DNA of 19,321 nucleotides from CAZJPS01 sp964548055 (GCA_964548055.1 CAZJPS010000019.1:1-19321), one strand, 5' to 3'; shown: positions 1-7,029, counted from the stretch's first letter. The notes: generated by a model from the letters alone, not told the origin. Numbers and translations: made by a program.

Positions 1-318
1 CATTTGCTGATCCCATGTTGCATTTGGTGCTTGCGCTAATTTAATAGCATTCTCACTAAGTTTTAGTAATTGTTCTCTTTCAAATGGATCTGGTTGCTGT
101 TGAGGACGACTGGGATCCGTAGATGGAGCAAGAGCATCTAAACGAAAAAAATGAGTTAATGGATGTTCACCAGGATGTGCACCAGGAGGTGTTGTGCGTG
201 GGTCATTCTGTAATGTTGTGAGCCCTGATATCGCCCTTAACTCTTCTACTCTTTTACGAAGAGTAGAGACTGGTACAAGCACGTTTTGCCCTTCATTTGG
301 ATTTTCTAACGGTGACAT
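1..318 (-). CDS. Partial hypothetical protein (N-terminal 106 residues)
   Basis: An open reading frame starts at the ATG at 316-318 and stays open to base 1, so the C-terminus lies outside the window. I do not recognise a family. The visible part starts MSPLENPNEGQNVLVPVS and then has a charged stretch (TLRKRVEELRAISG). A Pro/Gly/His-rich linker follows (about residues 40-55), then a Pro/Gln-rich segment (about 66-76) and a probable helix (EREQLLKLSENAIKLAQ). No signal peptide or membrane span is visible. It begins 27 bases after the stop of the gene at 346-894 on the same strand, so it is probably the third gene of an operon starting at 1341. No Shine-Dalgarno sequence precedes the ATG. The operon's low-complexity, Pro-rich proteins suggest an accessory or surface-related role, but that is only inference. 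Confidence 0.6.
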   Translation of the reverse strand, partial: MSPLENPNEGQNVLVPVSTLRKRVEELRAISGLTTLQNDPRTTPPGAHPGEHPLTHFFRLDALAPSTDPSRPQQQPDPFEREQLLKLSENAIKLAQAPNATWDQQM

Positions 319-345
319 ATGTGTGTTTGTGAATTACATGGAATA

Positions 346-894
346 CTAAGCAGTTCCCCAGGGATTAGCAGAAGGCAGAGGTTGTAATTGGTAAGGAGCG
401 GGAGGTAAATCCATAGGGGGTACTAAATGACCTCCGCCAGGACCCATTCGATCCAAGAGAATATTTCCTCCCTCATATGCTGTTTGTGCACCACCTTTAA
501 TCAAATTAATACCAAAATAAATGGAAGCTGCCACAGCCGACCATCGTGCAATTTTTCCAAGAATCGGTAGCTTATTAAAAGTGACGGCGTTTACTACACC
601 TTCCACTGGTTTCATGGAAAGTATTTTTCCAAGTGTTCCAAAACTCATCAGGCCTTTTTCTCCTTTTACATACTCTGCAAACCATCCTTTTTTCAATGAG
701 CTTTCCACAGTACTAGCAAGCTGCTCACGGCTGGAAATATTAAATTCTTTAAAACGCTTTGCAAAATCAGGATTTTTCGCCACGTCACCATATAATTTAT
801 TACGCTCCTCTGCGGAAGATGCTCTGATTTGTGCAGGAGTGAGACGAGTTATGTCTGATACGGTGGTGAGAACGTCTGATGGCATACAAAGCAA
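346..894 (-). CDS. Hypothetical membrane-associated protein, 182 aa
   Basis: No family recognised. The N-terminal 70 residues are charged and probably helical (for example AQIRASSAEERNKLYGDVAK). A hydrophobic segment around residues 115-133 (ARWSAVAASIYFGINLI) looks like one membrane span. It is followed by a glycine-rich turn and a Pro-rich C-terminal tail (about 156-180). The start could be M1 or M4 (MPSDVL); neither has a ribosome binding site. The gene begins 9 bases after the stop of the 904-1341 gene and is followed after 27 bases by the partial gene at 1-318, so the three look co-transcribed. The antisense frame in this region has no family features and is treated as a shadow. It is a small single-span protein with a Pro-rich tail, and its function is unknown. 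Confidence 0.65.
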   Translation of the reverse strand: MLCMPSDVLTTVSDITRLTPAQIRASSAEERNKLYGDVAKNPDFAKRFKEFNISSREQLASTVESSLKKGWFAEYVKGEKGLMSFGTLGKILSMKPVEGVVNAVTFNKLPILGKIARWSAVAASIYFGINLIKGGAQTAYEGGNILLDRMGPGGGHLVPPMDLPPAPYQLQPLPSANPWGTA

Positions 895-903
895 AGAAAG
901 AAA

Positions 904-1341
904 TCAGGGGAATGTACGATTCATAGCAAGAAGAAGACCATGCCGTATTCTGGAAAGTTGTGCTAAATCTTGCACGCTGTCTCTGGAAAAAGCCTCTGAA
1001 AACATGGCAGCAATCATGGTTGTAAACACATTCGGACCCCATGCAAAAGAAAGCTCCATAAGATCATTTTCTGAAAGCGAAGAGAGATCTACAGTTTGAG
1101 CCAATTCGGCAATTTCTTTTTGCGTAAGTTTTGTCTTAGCTGCTTTTTCTTGTAATTTTTTTAACTCAGGATGTTCCAGAGAAAGATTTCTCATACGAGT
1201 TTCAATTTGCTCATCGCTATCCTCAAACGTCAGCGTTTCTATTTCCACTTTCCAGTCACCTTGTACATCTTGTGGTAACTTTGCAAATACTGCCTGTTCT
1301 TTGGCAGTAAGGTAGAGCGGTGCAGAAGTATTTTTGGCCAT
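904..1341 (-). CDS. Hypothetical soluble protein, 145 aa
   Basis: No family recognised. The protein starts MAKNTSAPLYLTAKEQAVFA and is predicted largely helical, with a charged central region (residues 40-80: DSDEQIETRMRNLSLEH, then LKKLQEKAAKTKLTQKE). There is no signal peptide or obvious membrane span. It is the first gene of a minus-strand group (1341, 894, 318). A perfect TATAAT box preceded by TG (extended -10) lies 25 bases upstream at 1367-1372, so transcription probably starts about 18-20 bases before the ATG. The gene ends in TGA, which supports UGA being a stop codon here. Function cannot be assigned from sequence alone. Confidence 0.65.
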   Translation of the reverse strand: MAKNTSAPLYLTAKEQAVFAKLPQDVQGDWKVEIETLTFEDSDEQIETRMRNLSLEHPELKKLQEKAAKTKLTQKEIAELAQTVDLSSLSENDLMELSFAWGPNVFTTMIAAMFSEAFSRDSVQDLAQLSRIRHGLLLAMNRTFP

Positions 1342-1366
1342 GTATGAAGAAGAGGAATTTCAAATG

Positions 1367-1372
1367 ATTATA
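1367..1372 (-). promoter_or_regulatory. Extended -10 promoter box
   Basis: Read on the minus strand, 1367-1372 is a perfect TATAAT preceded by TGG, giving the extended -10 form TGNTATAAT. No good -35 is seen at 16-18 bases, as is usual for extended -10 promoters. It lies 25 bases before the ATG of the 904-1341 gene and would drive the three-gene group. Confidence 0.5.
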
Positions 1373-1447
1373 CCATTAAAACCAATTCCTGACCTATTGC
1401 TAACTACCTGTAAATCGGGTGTGGAGTTACATCGTGGCCGCTCTAGT

Positions 1448-2023
1448 TTATTTGTCTAAAAAGCGATTCCTCTCAATATTTTTTAATTCTTCGTTCTTTT
1501 TTTGTGGAATCTCATCTTGCTTCTTAACATTTCTTTCTTTCTGTTTATTAGATGCATACTGGGGATCTTGAGGGGCAATATGGAATGCAGATACAAGTGC
1601 GCCACACAAAAAGAGTATGCCGATTATTTTTGAGTGCGCATTGATAAAGCTTTTTACACGTTCAAGCACCGGTGAAGGAATGTACAAATCTTCAAAAAGA
1701 ATAATGGTTTTATTTTCTTCACATTGTTCATGTTCCAAGTTCTGAAATGAACTTTCAGGGACAATGCTCCACTCATCCCAAAGAATGCGATTCTCTACTA
1801 TCTTGCATGCCAAAATTCTACCGGTGAAATTTGTCCCTACTTCAATCCAGGTGCACAGTTCAAAATTACTATCCACAAAGTGGCCGATTCGTTGGTGTTT
1901 TTCTATTGGACGCCAATGACTGTATTCACTTCGTAAACACTGTTGTTCGCATACACGATACGCATTCTTTAAAAAATTCTTCTTTTGCCACTCATCCTCT
2001 TCATGATCATAAAGTTCTTCCAT
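1448..2023 (-). CDS. Hypothetical single-span membrane protein, 191 aa
   Basis: No family recognised. Residues 1-130 are a charged, Trp/Cys-containing domain (C25, C29, C57, C73, C101). Residues 132-150 (KIIGILFLCGALVSAFHIA) form one clear membrane span. Residues 151-191 are a Lys/Glu/Asn-rich tail. With no signal peptide the likely topology is a cytoplasmic N-terminal domain with the charged tail on the other side, or the reverse; the sequence does not settle it. The gene stands alone, 106 bases from the promoter region of the 904-1341 gene and 95 bases from the tRNA-Phe 3' end. A weak promoter-like pair (TTGCAA, 16 bases, TACTGT) ends 6 bases before the ATG. Confidence 0.6.
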   Translation of the reverse strand: MEELYDHEEDEWQKKNFLKNAYRVCEQQCLRSEYSHWRPIEKHQRIGHFVDSNFELCTWIEVGTNFTGRILACKIVENRILWDEWSIVPESSFQNLEHEQCEENKTIILFEDLYIPSPVLERVKSFINAHSKIIGILFLCGALVSAFHIAPQDPQYASNKQKERNVKKQDEIPQKKNEELKNIERNRFLDK

Positions 2024-2118
2024 TCTCGAACAGTACAGTATCTTTTACATCTTGCAATATTCTGCTAAGCGCAGTTCATATTTTGCCCTCAGAATAAACA
2101 AAATATGTGTTTTGAGTA

Positions 2119-2193
2119 TGGTGGCCCCGGTCAGAGTCGAACTGACTACGCCTGCCTCTTCAGGGCAGCGCTCTACCGATGAGCTACAGGGCC
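2119..2193 (-). tRNA. tRNA-Phe(GAA) with encoded CCA
   Basis: On the minus strand a full cloverleaf can be drawn. The acceptor GGCCCTG pairs with CGGGGCC (one G-U pair), followed by discriminator A and a genomically encoded CCA. The D arm is GCTC/GAGC with loop ATCGGTA. The anticodon arm is CTGCC/GGCAG with loop CTGAAGA, placing GAA at 34-36. The variable loop has five bases, and the T arm is GTCAG/CTGAC with loop TTCGACT. Position 37 is G, whereas most bacterial tRNA-Phe have A37. An 18-base copy of the 5' end lies about 94 bases upstream (2271-2288). Confidence 0.93.
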
Positions 2194-2270
2194 ACAGCTT
2201 AGATTCTCTGACATTACTGACAAGGAATCGAGCGGCGCTAGTTTTTCACGCTTTGCTTCGCAAAGCTAGG

Positions 2271-2288
2271 CGATGAGCTACAGGGCCA
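2271..2288 (-). repeat. Truncated copy of the tRNA-Phe 5' end
   Basis: The 18 bases at 2271-2288 are identical to 2177-2194, which cover the 5' acceptor strand, positions 8-9, the D-stem 5' strand and four D-loop bases of tRNA-Phe plus one upstream base. The copy lies upstream of the tRNA in its transcription direction, offset 94 bases. After the identity the similarity may continue loosely (a shared TAG and GC), then breaks at the hairpin at about 2250-2266. It cannot form a tRNA by itself. Confidence 0.9.
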
Positions 2289-2424
2289 TTAATACAAAGA
2301 TACCAAGATTTTGGAGGTTTGAGAAGGAACAATTACTATTATATGTAGTGCATTGTTAACTAACACAAATATCTATCTGCATTCAAGATCCATTTTTGAA
2401 CTTTTCTGTGCTTCTACGGGATCA

Positions 2425-2453
2425 TTGACAATTTAAGTATAACCACCGATTAT
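2425..2453 (+). promoter_or_regulatory. Candidate sigma-70 promoter for the sigma factor gene
   Basis: A perfect TTGACA (2425-2430) is followed after 17 bases by GATTAT (2448-2453, 4 of 6 to TATAAT). A TATAAA begins at 2451, but its 20-base spacing is less usual. The start site would be near 2460, giving a leader of about 47 bases before the TTG start at 2507. Confidence 0.5.
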
Positions 2454-2506
2454 AAAAATACATAGAGCCATTTTCTCTCATCACAATAGCCGAACGAGAA
2501 CCACCA

Positions 2507-3454
2507 TTGGCAGCTCAATCAACAGCCGGCGCAACAAGCTCAAGCAGGCATGCAGGCAACAAGCACCACGTTGAAAACAAAATCGGTAATCCTCCACTGA
2601 ACCGGGAAGAGGAAAGAAAACTCTTAGAAGAATATTTTACATTGAGAGAAAAATTAAAAGCGCTGGAGAAAGATACAAATGCAAGCAGAGCAGACATCGA
2701 AGGGATTAGAAAAAATTGGAAGCGTGCGCGAGATGCAATCATTCTGGCAAATGTTGGCCTCGTGAGACGAGAGGCAAATAAATATGGCAATGCAGATGAT
2801 CTTTTTATGGCCGGCATTTCAGGCTTACTTTTTGGCTTGGATCGATTCGAACTAAAGAAAGAATTTCGTTTTGGAACGTACGTAATGTGGTGGGTAAAAC
2901 AAAGTATTCAAGAGGCTATAGCACGCGAAAGCAGCAATTTTGTAACATCCGTAAACACAAATGTGCTTCACATTATGAATGTGATTCGTAATTTCATGAG
3001 TGAATACTCTGATAAGCACGGAGAAGGAAAGAAGCCATCCTTTCAGGAAATTTCAGATGCCGTAGGAATCGACCGCACAAAAATTAAGCGGGTACTATCT
3101 ATACTCAACACCACATCGCTATCAAATACGTTCGGCGAAAGTGAGGAAATGCTATGCGACACTATTACAGAGCATGGAACTAGAAATATTGGTAAAGCAG
3201 ATGATAATTCAACAATAGACATGGTCTTTAATAATGATAAAAGAAACGCTATAGAAATAGCGATTCAAAAATATTTAAATGAAGATGAGGGTCACATTTT
3301 ACGTTCCCGATACTTGGTCGATAAGCCTTTGTCATTAGAAGCAACTGGAAAGACTTTAAAATTAACAAAAGAGCGCATCCGCCAAATTGAGGCACAAGCT
3401 ATAAAAAAACTGAAAAGATTAGGAAGTGAATTACTCTCTGACTTTATAAGTTAA
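2507..3454 (+). CDS. RNA polymerase sigma-70 family sigma factor, 315 aa
   Basis: The protein directs RNA polymerase to promoters. Residues 29-45 resemble region 1.2 (NPPLNREEERKLLEEYF). Residues 76-143 are region 2, with the core-binding and -10-melting motifs (ANVGLVRREANKYGNADDLF, then FRFGTYVMWWVKQSIQEAI). Residues 145-210 fit region 3. Residues 244-308 are region 4, with a clear helix-turn-helix (SLEATGKTLKLTKERIRQI). The usual RTIRIPVHM-type stretch after region 2.4 is replaced by ESSNFVTSVNTNVL, and no RpoD-type region 1.1 is seen. It is therefore probably an alternative or divergent sigma rather than the primary one. The start is TTG: no in-frame ATG or GTG exists between the upstream stop and residue 101. 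Stops of this gene and obg converge, 15 bases apart. Confidence 0.88.
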   Translation: MAAQSTAGATSSSRHAGNKHHVENKIGNPPLNREEERKLLEEYFTLREKLKALEKDTNASRADIEGIRKNWKRARDAIILANVGLVRREANKYGNADDLFMAGISGLLFGLDRFELKKEFRFGTYVMWWVKQSIQEAIARESSNFVTSVNTNVLHIMNVIRNFMSEYSDKHGEGKKPSFQEISDAVGIDRTKIKRVLSILNTTSLSNTFGESEEMLCDTITEHGTRNIGKADDNSTIDMVFNNDKRNAIEIAIQKYLNEDEGHILRSRYLVDKPLSLEATGKTLKLTKERIRQIEAQAIKKLKRLGSELLSDFIS

Positions 3455-3469
3455 ATTCTCCCGTCCCTC

Positions 3470-4816
3470 CTACAAATACTCATCCACTTTGGTTGCACCT
3501 ATGTACACGCTTGCCTTCTTTTCACGCAACATACGGCGAAGAGTTTTTAAAAGCCCAATGCGATCGATGACATCGATGAATCTTCGAACACCACTCTCAT
3601 TATCGTAATCTGTCATGACGGTGAACTGTTCTAGTCTTTTTCCCGTCACGCGGATGGTTCCATCGGGATCACGATCAATGCGGTACGCACCCATTTGATC
3701 AGAAAGTAGATGGGGCTTGAGTACTGGAATTGCGGATGATTCTTCTTCCTTTTTTTCTACCTGCTCCTGCACTCTGTTCTTGCGTTCATCCAGCACAATC
3801 TCCAGAAGTTTTTTCATGAGCGTATCGATGTTGTGATGAGTGGCGGCAGAGATATCCATGAACACCGTAATCTTTGCTTTTTTGAGTGCCTTCACCAAAT
3901 CCTTCACGTCGTAATTCACGACATCTGTCTTATTCAAGATAACAATTTCGCGTTTATTGGCGAGAAGAGGGGAGTAGGCCTCTAGTTCTTTCCGGATAGC
4001 CTGGTAGTCCTTTATGAGGAGAGATGGATCCGGCTCTCCTCCTTCTACTAAACAGCGACTGACATCCAATACATGAAGTAGCACTCCGCAGCGTTCTATA
4101 TGGCGTAAAAATTTGTCGCCTAGTCCTTTGCCTTCACTGGCTCCTTCTATAAGCCCCGGCACATCACACACGATATAATTGCGTTTGGAAATGTGCACCA
4201 CTCCTAAATTTGGAACGAGTGTTGTAAAAGGGTAATCGGCAATTTTTGGCTTGGCAGCGCTAATGACAGAAATGAGCGTGGATTTTCCCACGCTTGGATA
4301 TCCAATGATTCCCACATCAGCAACAAGTTTTAGCTCTAATTTTACAAGCCTGCTTTCCCCAGGTTCCCCAAGCTCCGCAAAATCTGGAGCCTGACGCGTT
4401 GAGGATTTAAAATGTGCATTTCCAAATCCACCACGCCCTCCACGCGCAACCAAGAATCTATCGCCGTTTGAAATTAAATCTGCAAGATGTTTTTTAGTAA
4501 CCGATCCATCGTGAGCAGTCACAATTTCATTCACCTCCGTCCCCGGCGGAACAAGCAACAGCAAATCTTCTCCATCTTTGCCTGCGCAATTTTTTCCGCT
4601 TCCAAAGCGACCTTTTGCAGCTTCAAATTTTTTGCGAGATGCAAATACGCTGAGTGTGTCCGTATTTTCGTCGGCAACAATGTATACGTTTCCACCTCGT
4701 CCTCCATTACCGCCATCTGGTCCTCCCATTGGAATATATTTTTCTCTGCGCCAACTCACACAGCCACGGCCACCGTGGCCGCCGCGGGTTTCGATAGTGG
4801 CTTCGTCTAAGAACAT
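3470..4816 (-). CDS. obg: GTPase Obg/CgtA
   Basis: Obg is a ribosome-associated GTPase acting in 50S subunit assembly and stress responses. The 448-residue protein has three parts. The glycine-rich Obg fold spans about 1-158 (for example GGPDGGNGGRGG). The G domain follows, with G1 GYPSVGKST (172-180), switch FTTL (197-200), G3 DVPG (218-221), G4 NKTD (295-298) and G5 SAA (323-325). A C-terminal OCT domain spans about 375-435 (YRIDRDPDGTIRVTGKRLEQ). I place the start at the ATG at 4814-4816, since MFLDEATIETRGGHGGRG matches the family N-terminus. The frame runs 48 codons further upstream into the GC-rich repeat and is not family-like there. A TATACT box ends 6 bases before this ATG, supporting the start and suggesting a leaderless mRNA. 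dnaK is divergent. Confidence 0.96.
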   Translation of the reverse strand: MFLDEATIETRGGHGGRGCVSWRREKYIPMGGPDGGNGGRGGNVYIVADENTDTLSVFASRKKFEAAKGRFGSGKNCAGKDGEDLLLLVPPGTEVNEIVTAHDGSVTKKHLADLISNGDRFLVARGGRGGFGNAHFKSSTRQAPDFAELGEPGESRLVKLELKLVADVGIIGYPSVGKSTLISVISAAKPKIADYPFTTLVPNLGVVHISKRNYIVCDVPGLIEGASEGKGLGDKFLRHIERCGVLLHVLDVSRCLVEGGEPDPSLLIKDYQAIRKELEAYSPLLANKREIVILNKTDVVNYDVKDLVKALKKAKITVFMDISAATHHNIDTLMKKLLEIVLDERKNRVQEQVEKKEEESSAIPVLKPHLLSDQMGAYRIDRDPDGTIRVTGKRLEQFTVMTDYDNESGVRRFIDVIDRIGLLKTLRRMLREKKASVYIGATKVDEYL

Positions 4817-4822
4817 GGGCGC

Positions 4823-4828
4823 AGTATA
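4823..4828 (-). promoter_or_regulatory. -10 box of obg (leaderless geometry)
   Basis: On the minus strand TATACT (5 of 6 to consensus) ends exactly 6 bases before the obg ATG, so RNA synthesis would begin at about the start codon. The -35 at 17 bases (TTCTCT) is poor. The same -10/N6/start spacing recurs at three other genes in the window. Confidence 0.45.
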
Positions 4829-4901
4829 GGACGTTTTGCAGTAGAAGAGAACGGGAAATAGCTCTTTCTCTAGAGGAAAACTGAGCATGACTCTTGTCCC
4901 A

Positions 4902-4996
4902 CCCCCATCCCCGGCCCTTCCCCCACGGGGGAAGGGAGTTTGTTTAAAAAACAAAAACATTCCCTCCCCCGAGGGGGAGGGTTAGGGTGGGGGAAT
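4902..4996. repeat. GC-rich palindromic intergenic repeat, copy A
   Basis: This 95-base element starts CCCCCATCCCCGG and ends TAGGGTGGGGGAAT. Its ends are roughly complementary (CCCCCA with TGGGGG). Inside lie two hairpins: CCCTTCCCC/GGGGAAGGG, and CCCTCCCCC/GGGGGAGGG with a two-base loop. It would fold as an outer stem enclosing two hairpins. A second copy is at 13236-13368. It sits between the divergent obg and dnaK genes, directly upstream of the dnaK promoter. It is a REP/MITE-like element with no protein of its own. Confidence 0.85.
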
Positions 4997-5022
4997 CTGA
5001 GGAAAAACTTTCGCCACCCCCA

Positions 5023-5051
5023 TTGACTGAACACAATTGGCACTCTAAAAT
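5023..5051 (+). promoter_or_regulatory. dnaK promoter
   Basis: TTGACT (5023-5028, 5 of 6) is followed after 17 bases by TAAAAT (5046-5051, 5 of 6). The -10 box lies in the nine-base spacer of the CIRCE operator, so repressor binding would block polymerase. The start site would be near 5058, about 20 bases before the dnaK ATG. No Shine-Dalgarno sequence is present. Confidence 0.8.
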
Positions 5052-5063
5052 ACCGAGTGCTAA
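5037..5063 (+). promoter_or_regulatory. CIRCE operator (HrcA binding site)
   Basis: TTGGCACTC, a nine-base spacer and GAGTGCTAA match the CIRCE consensus TTAGCACTC-N9-GAGTGCTAA with a single mismatch at the third base of the left arm. In other bacteria HrcA binds this site and represses heat-shock genes. The position over the -10 box and immediately before dnaK fits. hrcA itself is not in the window. Confidence 0.93.
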
Positions 5064-5078
5064 TTCCAACTTTCACTT

Positions 5079-6977
5079 ATGTCTAAAATAATTGGTATCG
5101 ACCTTGGTACTACAAACTCCTGTGTTTCTGTTATAGAAGGAGGGGAGCCTGTCGTTATCCCAAACGCAGAAGGAAATCGGACGACTCCATCCGTGGTTGC
5201 ATTTAAAGGAAGTGAAGTGCTAGTGGGTGTGGCTGCTAAGCGTCAGGCTGTTACGAATCCTAAGAATACGGTGTTTTCTGCCAAGCGCTTTATCGGTCAC
5301 AGATATAACGAAGTAGAAAAGGAAGCAAAAAGTATGCCGTTTGAAGTGAAGAAGGGAAAAGGGGAGAGGGCAATGATTGTAATCGATGGAAAAGAAATGC
5401 TTCCACAAGAAGTGAGCGCGAAGGTTCTGCAGAAATTAAAAAAGGATGCGGAAGCGTTCCTTGGCCAAACTGTGACAAAAGCAGTGATTACAGTGCCAGC
5501 ATATTTTGATGACTCACAGAGGCAAGCAACGAAAGAGGCAGGCCAAATTGCAGGATTAGAAGTTGTACGTATTATCAATGAGCCAACGGCAGCAGCCCTT
5601 GCGTATGGGCTAGATAAAAGCCAGAGCCAAAAGATTATTGTGTACGATCTTGGTGGAGGAACGTTCGACGTTTCAGTTTTGGAATTGGGTGATGGAGTGT
5701 TTGAAGTGGTATCTACCAATGGTGATACGCACCTAGGTGGAGATGATTTTGATAGCGAAATTATCCTGTGGATTTTGGACGAATTCAAAAAGGATCAAGG
5801 AGTAGATTTGAGCAAAGATAAGATTGCTATTCAGCGACTAAAAGAAGCTGCAGAAAAAGCAAAGATTGAGCTTTCCAGTGCATCGGAGACAGAAATCAAT
5901 CTCCCATTCATTACGGCGGATGCAACAGGACCTAAACATCTCACGCTCAAACTGACACGCGCAAAACTGGAAGCGCTTGTGTCACATCTCATTGAGAAAA
6001 CAGTTGGTCCTTGTGAAGCTGCTTTAAAAGATGCAAAGCTTACCAAAAAAGATATTCACGAAGTAGTGCTGGTGGGAGGAATGACACGCATGCCAGCGGT
6101 GGTTGCAAAGGTGAAAGAACTCTTTGGCAAAGATCCACATCAGGGCGTGAACCCCGATGAAGTAGTGGCGATTGGTGCTGCTATTCAGGCGGGAGTACTA
6201 GGAGGAGATATTGATAAAGATATCGTGCTGGTGGATGTGACACCTCTTTCCATGGGCATCGAAACACTCGGCGGTGTGGCTACCAAACTGATCGAGCGCA
6301 ATTCCAAAATTCCAACGAGCAAGAGCCAAGTATTTTCCACAGCTGCCGATAACCAAACATCTGTAGAAATTCACGTTGTACAAGGAGAACGCGAACTTGC
6401 GAAAGATAACAAATCCCTTGGTCGCTTTATCCTGGATGGTATTTTGGCGGCCCCACGCGGTATGCCACAGATTGAAGTGAGCTTTGATCTTGATAGTAAC
6501 GGTATCCTAAGTGTGCGCGCTAAAGATAAAGGTACGGGCAAGGAACAGCACATCACCATTCAGGGTTCCACGGGTCTGAGCAAAGAAGAAGTGGAGAAAA
6601 TGCAAAAAGACGCAGAGCTCCATGCAGATGAAGATCGTAAAAAGAAGGAAGTGATTGAAGCACGCAATCAAGCAGACGCACTTGTATTCACTATAGAAAA
6701 ACAGATGCGCGAATACGATGCAAAAATTCCAGATGCTACGAAAAAGACAGTAAATGAGAAGATCAATGAAGTGAAAGAAATGCTAAAGAAGGAGGATGCT
6801 TCTGCAGAGGAAATAAAGAAAGTGACGGAAGAACTGGGGACAGCGGCCCAGGAGATTGGAAAAGTGGTGTATGAAGAGGCGCAGAAGAAGAACCAAGAGC
6901 AAACGGACGCATCTCACAAAGGGGGTAGCAAGGATGGCGCGGTTGATGCCGAAGTAGTGGATGATAAGAAAGAGTAG
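5079..6977 (+). CDS. dnaK: Chaperone protein DnaK (Hsp70)
   Basis: This ATP-driven chaperone folds and rescues proteins in the cytoplasm with DnaJ and GrpE, neither of which is in the window. The 632 residues are the normal full length. The nucleotide-binding domain carries IDLGTTNS (7-14), the phosphate-2 signature YDLGGGTFDVSVLELGDGVF and the adenosine motif VVLVGGMTRMPAV. A linker (DIVLVDVTPLSMGIETLGG) leads into the substrate-binding domain. The helical lid ends in an acidic tail, DAEVVDDKKE, that resembles the canonical EEVKDDKK end of bacterial DnaK. It is preceded by a strong promoter with an overlapping CIRCE operator, so heat-inducible HrcA control is expected. No dnaJ or grpE follows; the next gene is an unrelated His-rich protein. 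Confidence 0.98.
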   Translation: MSKIIGIDLGTTNSCVSVIEGGEPVVIPNAEGNRTTPSVVAFKGSEVLVGVAAKRQAVTNPKNTVFSAKRFIGHRYNEVEKEAKSMPFEVKKGKGERAMIVIDGKEMLPQEVSAKVLQKLKKDAEAFLGQTVTKAVITVPAYFDDSQRQATKEAGQIAGLEVVRIINEPTAAALAYGLDKSQSQKIIVYDLGGGTFDVSVLELGDGVFEVVSTNGDTHLGGDDFDSEIILWILDEFKKDQGVDLSKDKIAIQRLKEAAEKAKIELSSASETEINLPFITADATGPKHLTLKLTRAKLEALVSHLIEKTVGPCEAALKDAKLTKKDIHEVVLVGGMTRMPAVVAKVKELFGKDPHQGVNPDEVVAIGAAIQAGVLGGDIDKDIVLVDVTPLSMGIETLGGVATKLIERNSKIPTSKSQVFSTAADNQTSVEIHVVQGERELAKDNKSLGRFILDGILAAPRGMPQIEVSFDLDSNGILSVRAKDKGTGKEQHITIQGSTGLSKEEVEKMQKDAELHADEDRKKKEVIEARNQADALVFTIEKQMREYDAKIPDATKKTVNEKINEVKEMLKKEDASAEEIKKVTEELGTAAQEIGKVVYEEAQKKNQEQTDASHKGGSKDGAVDAEVVDDKKE

Positions 6978-7029
6978 GGAAGTGAGGCTTTTGGGCTTAT
7001 TTCTGCTTAGAAAATGACATCATTGTGAC

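Larger units (their letters stand above)
2194..2506. other. Gene-free spacer between tRNA-Phe and the sigma factor gene
   Basis: This 313-base stretch has no convincing gene. It contains the partial tRNA-Phe copy (2271-2288), and next to it a small palindrome (GCTTTGC-TTC-GCAAAGC, about 2250-2266) bracketed by CTAG on both sides. Further on is the candidate promoter of the sigma factor gene (2425-2453). The part from about 2289 to 2420 is AT-rich with nothing I can identify. Confidence 0.6.

Noticed and set aside
521..1099. 192-residue plus-strand frame opposite the hypothetical operon
   Set aside because: It has no recognisable motifs and lies antisense across two closely spaced genes that share a promoter; treated as a shadow frame.
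2195..2288. A second functional tRNA upstream of tRNA-Phe
   Set aside because: Only the 5' strand is present; there is no matching 3' acceptor strand or anticodon arm.
4817..4960. N-terminal extension of Obg by 48 residues
   Set aside because: The extension runs through repeat copy A and past the -10 box; it is not family-like, and MFLDEATIETRGG is the normal Obg N-terminus.
4870..5076. Open frame on the minus strand through repeat copy A
   Set aside because: Its Pro/Gly-rich translation is a by-product of the GC-rich palindrome and overlaps the dnaK promoter and CIRCE.
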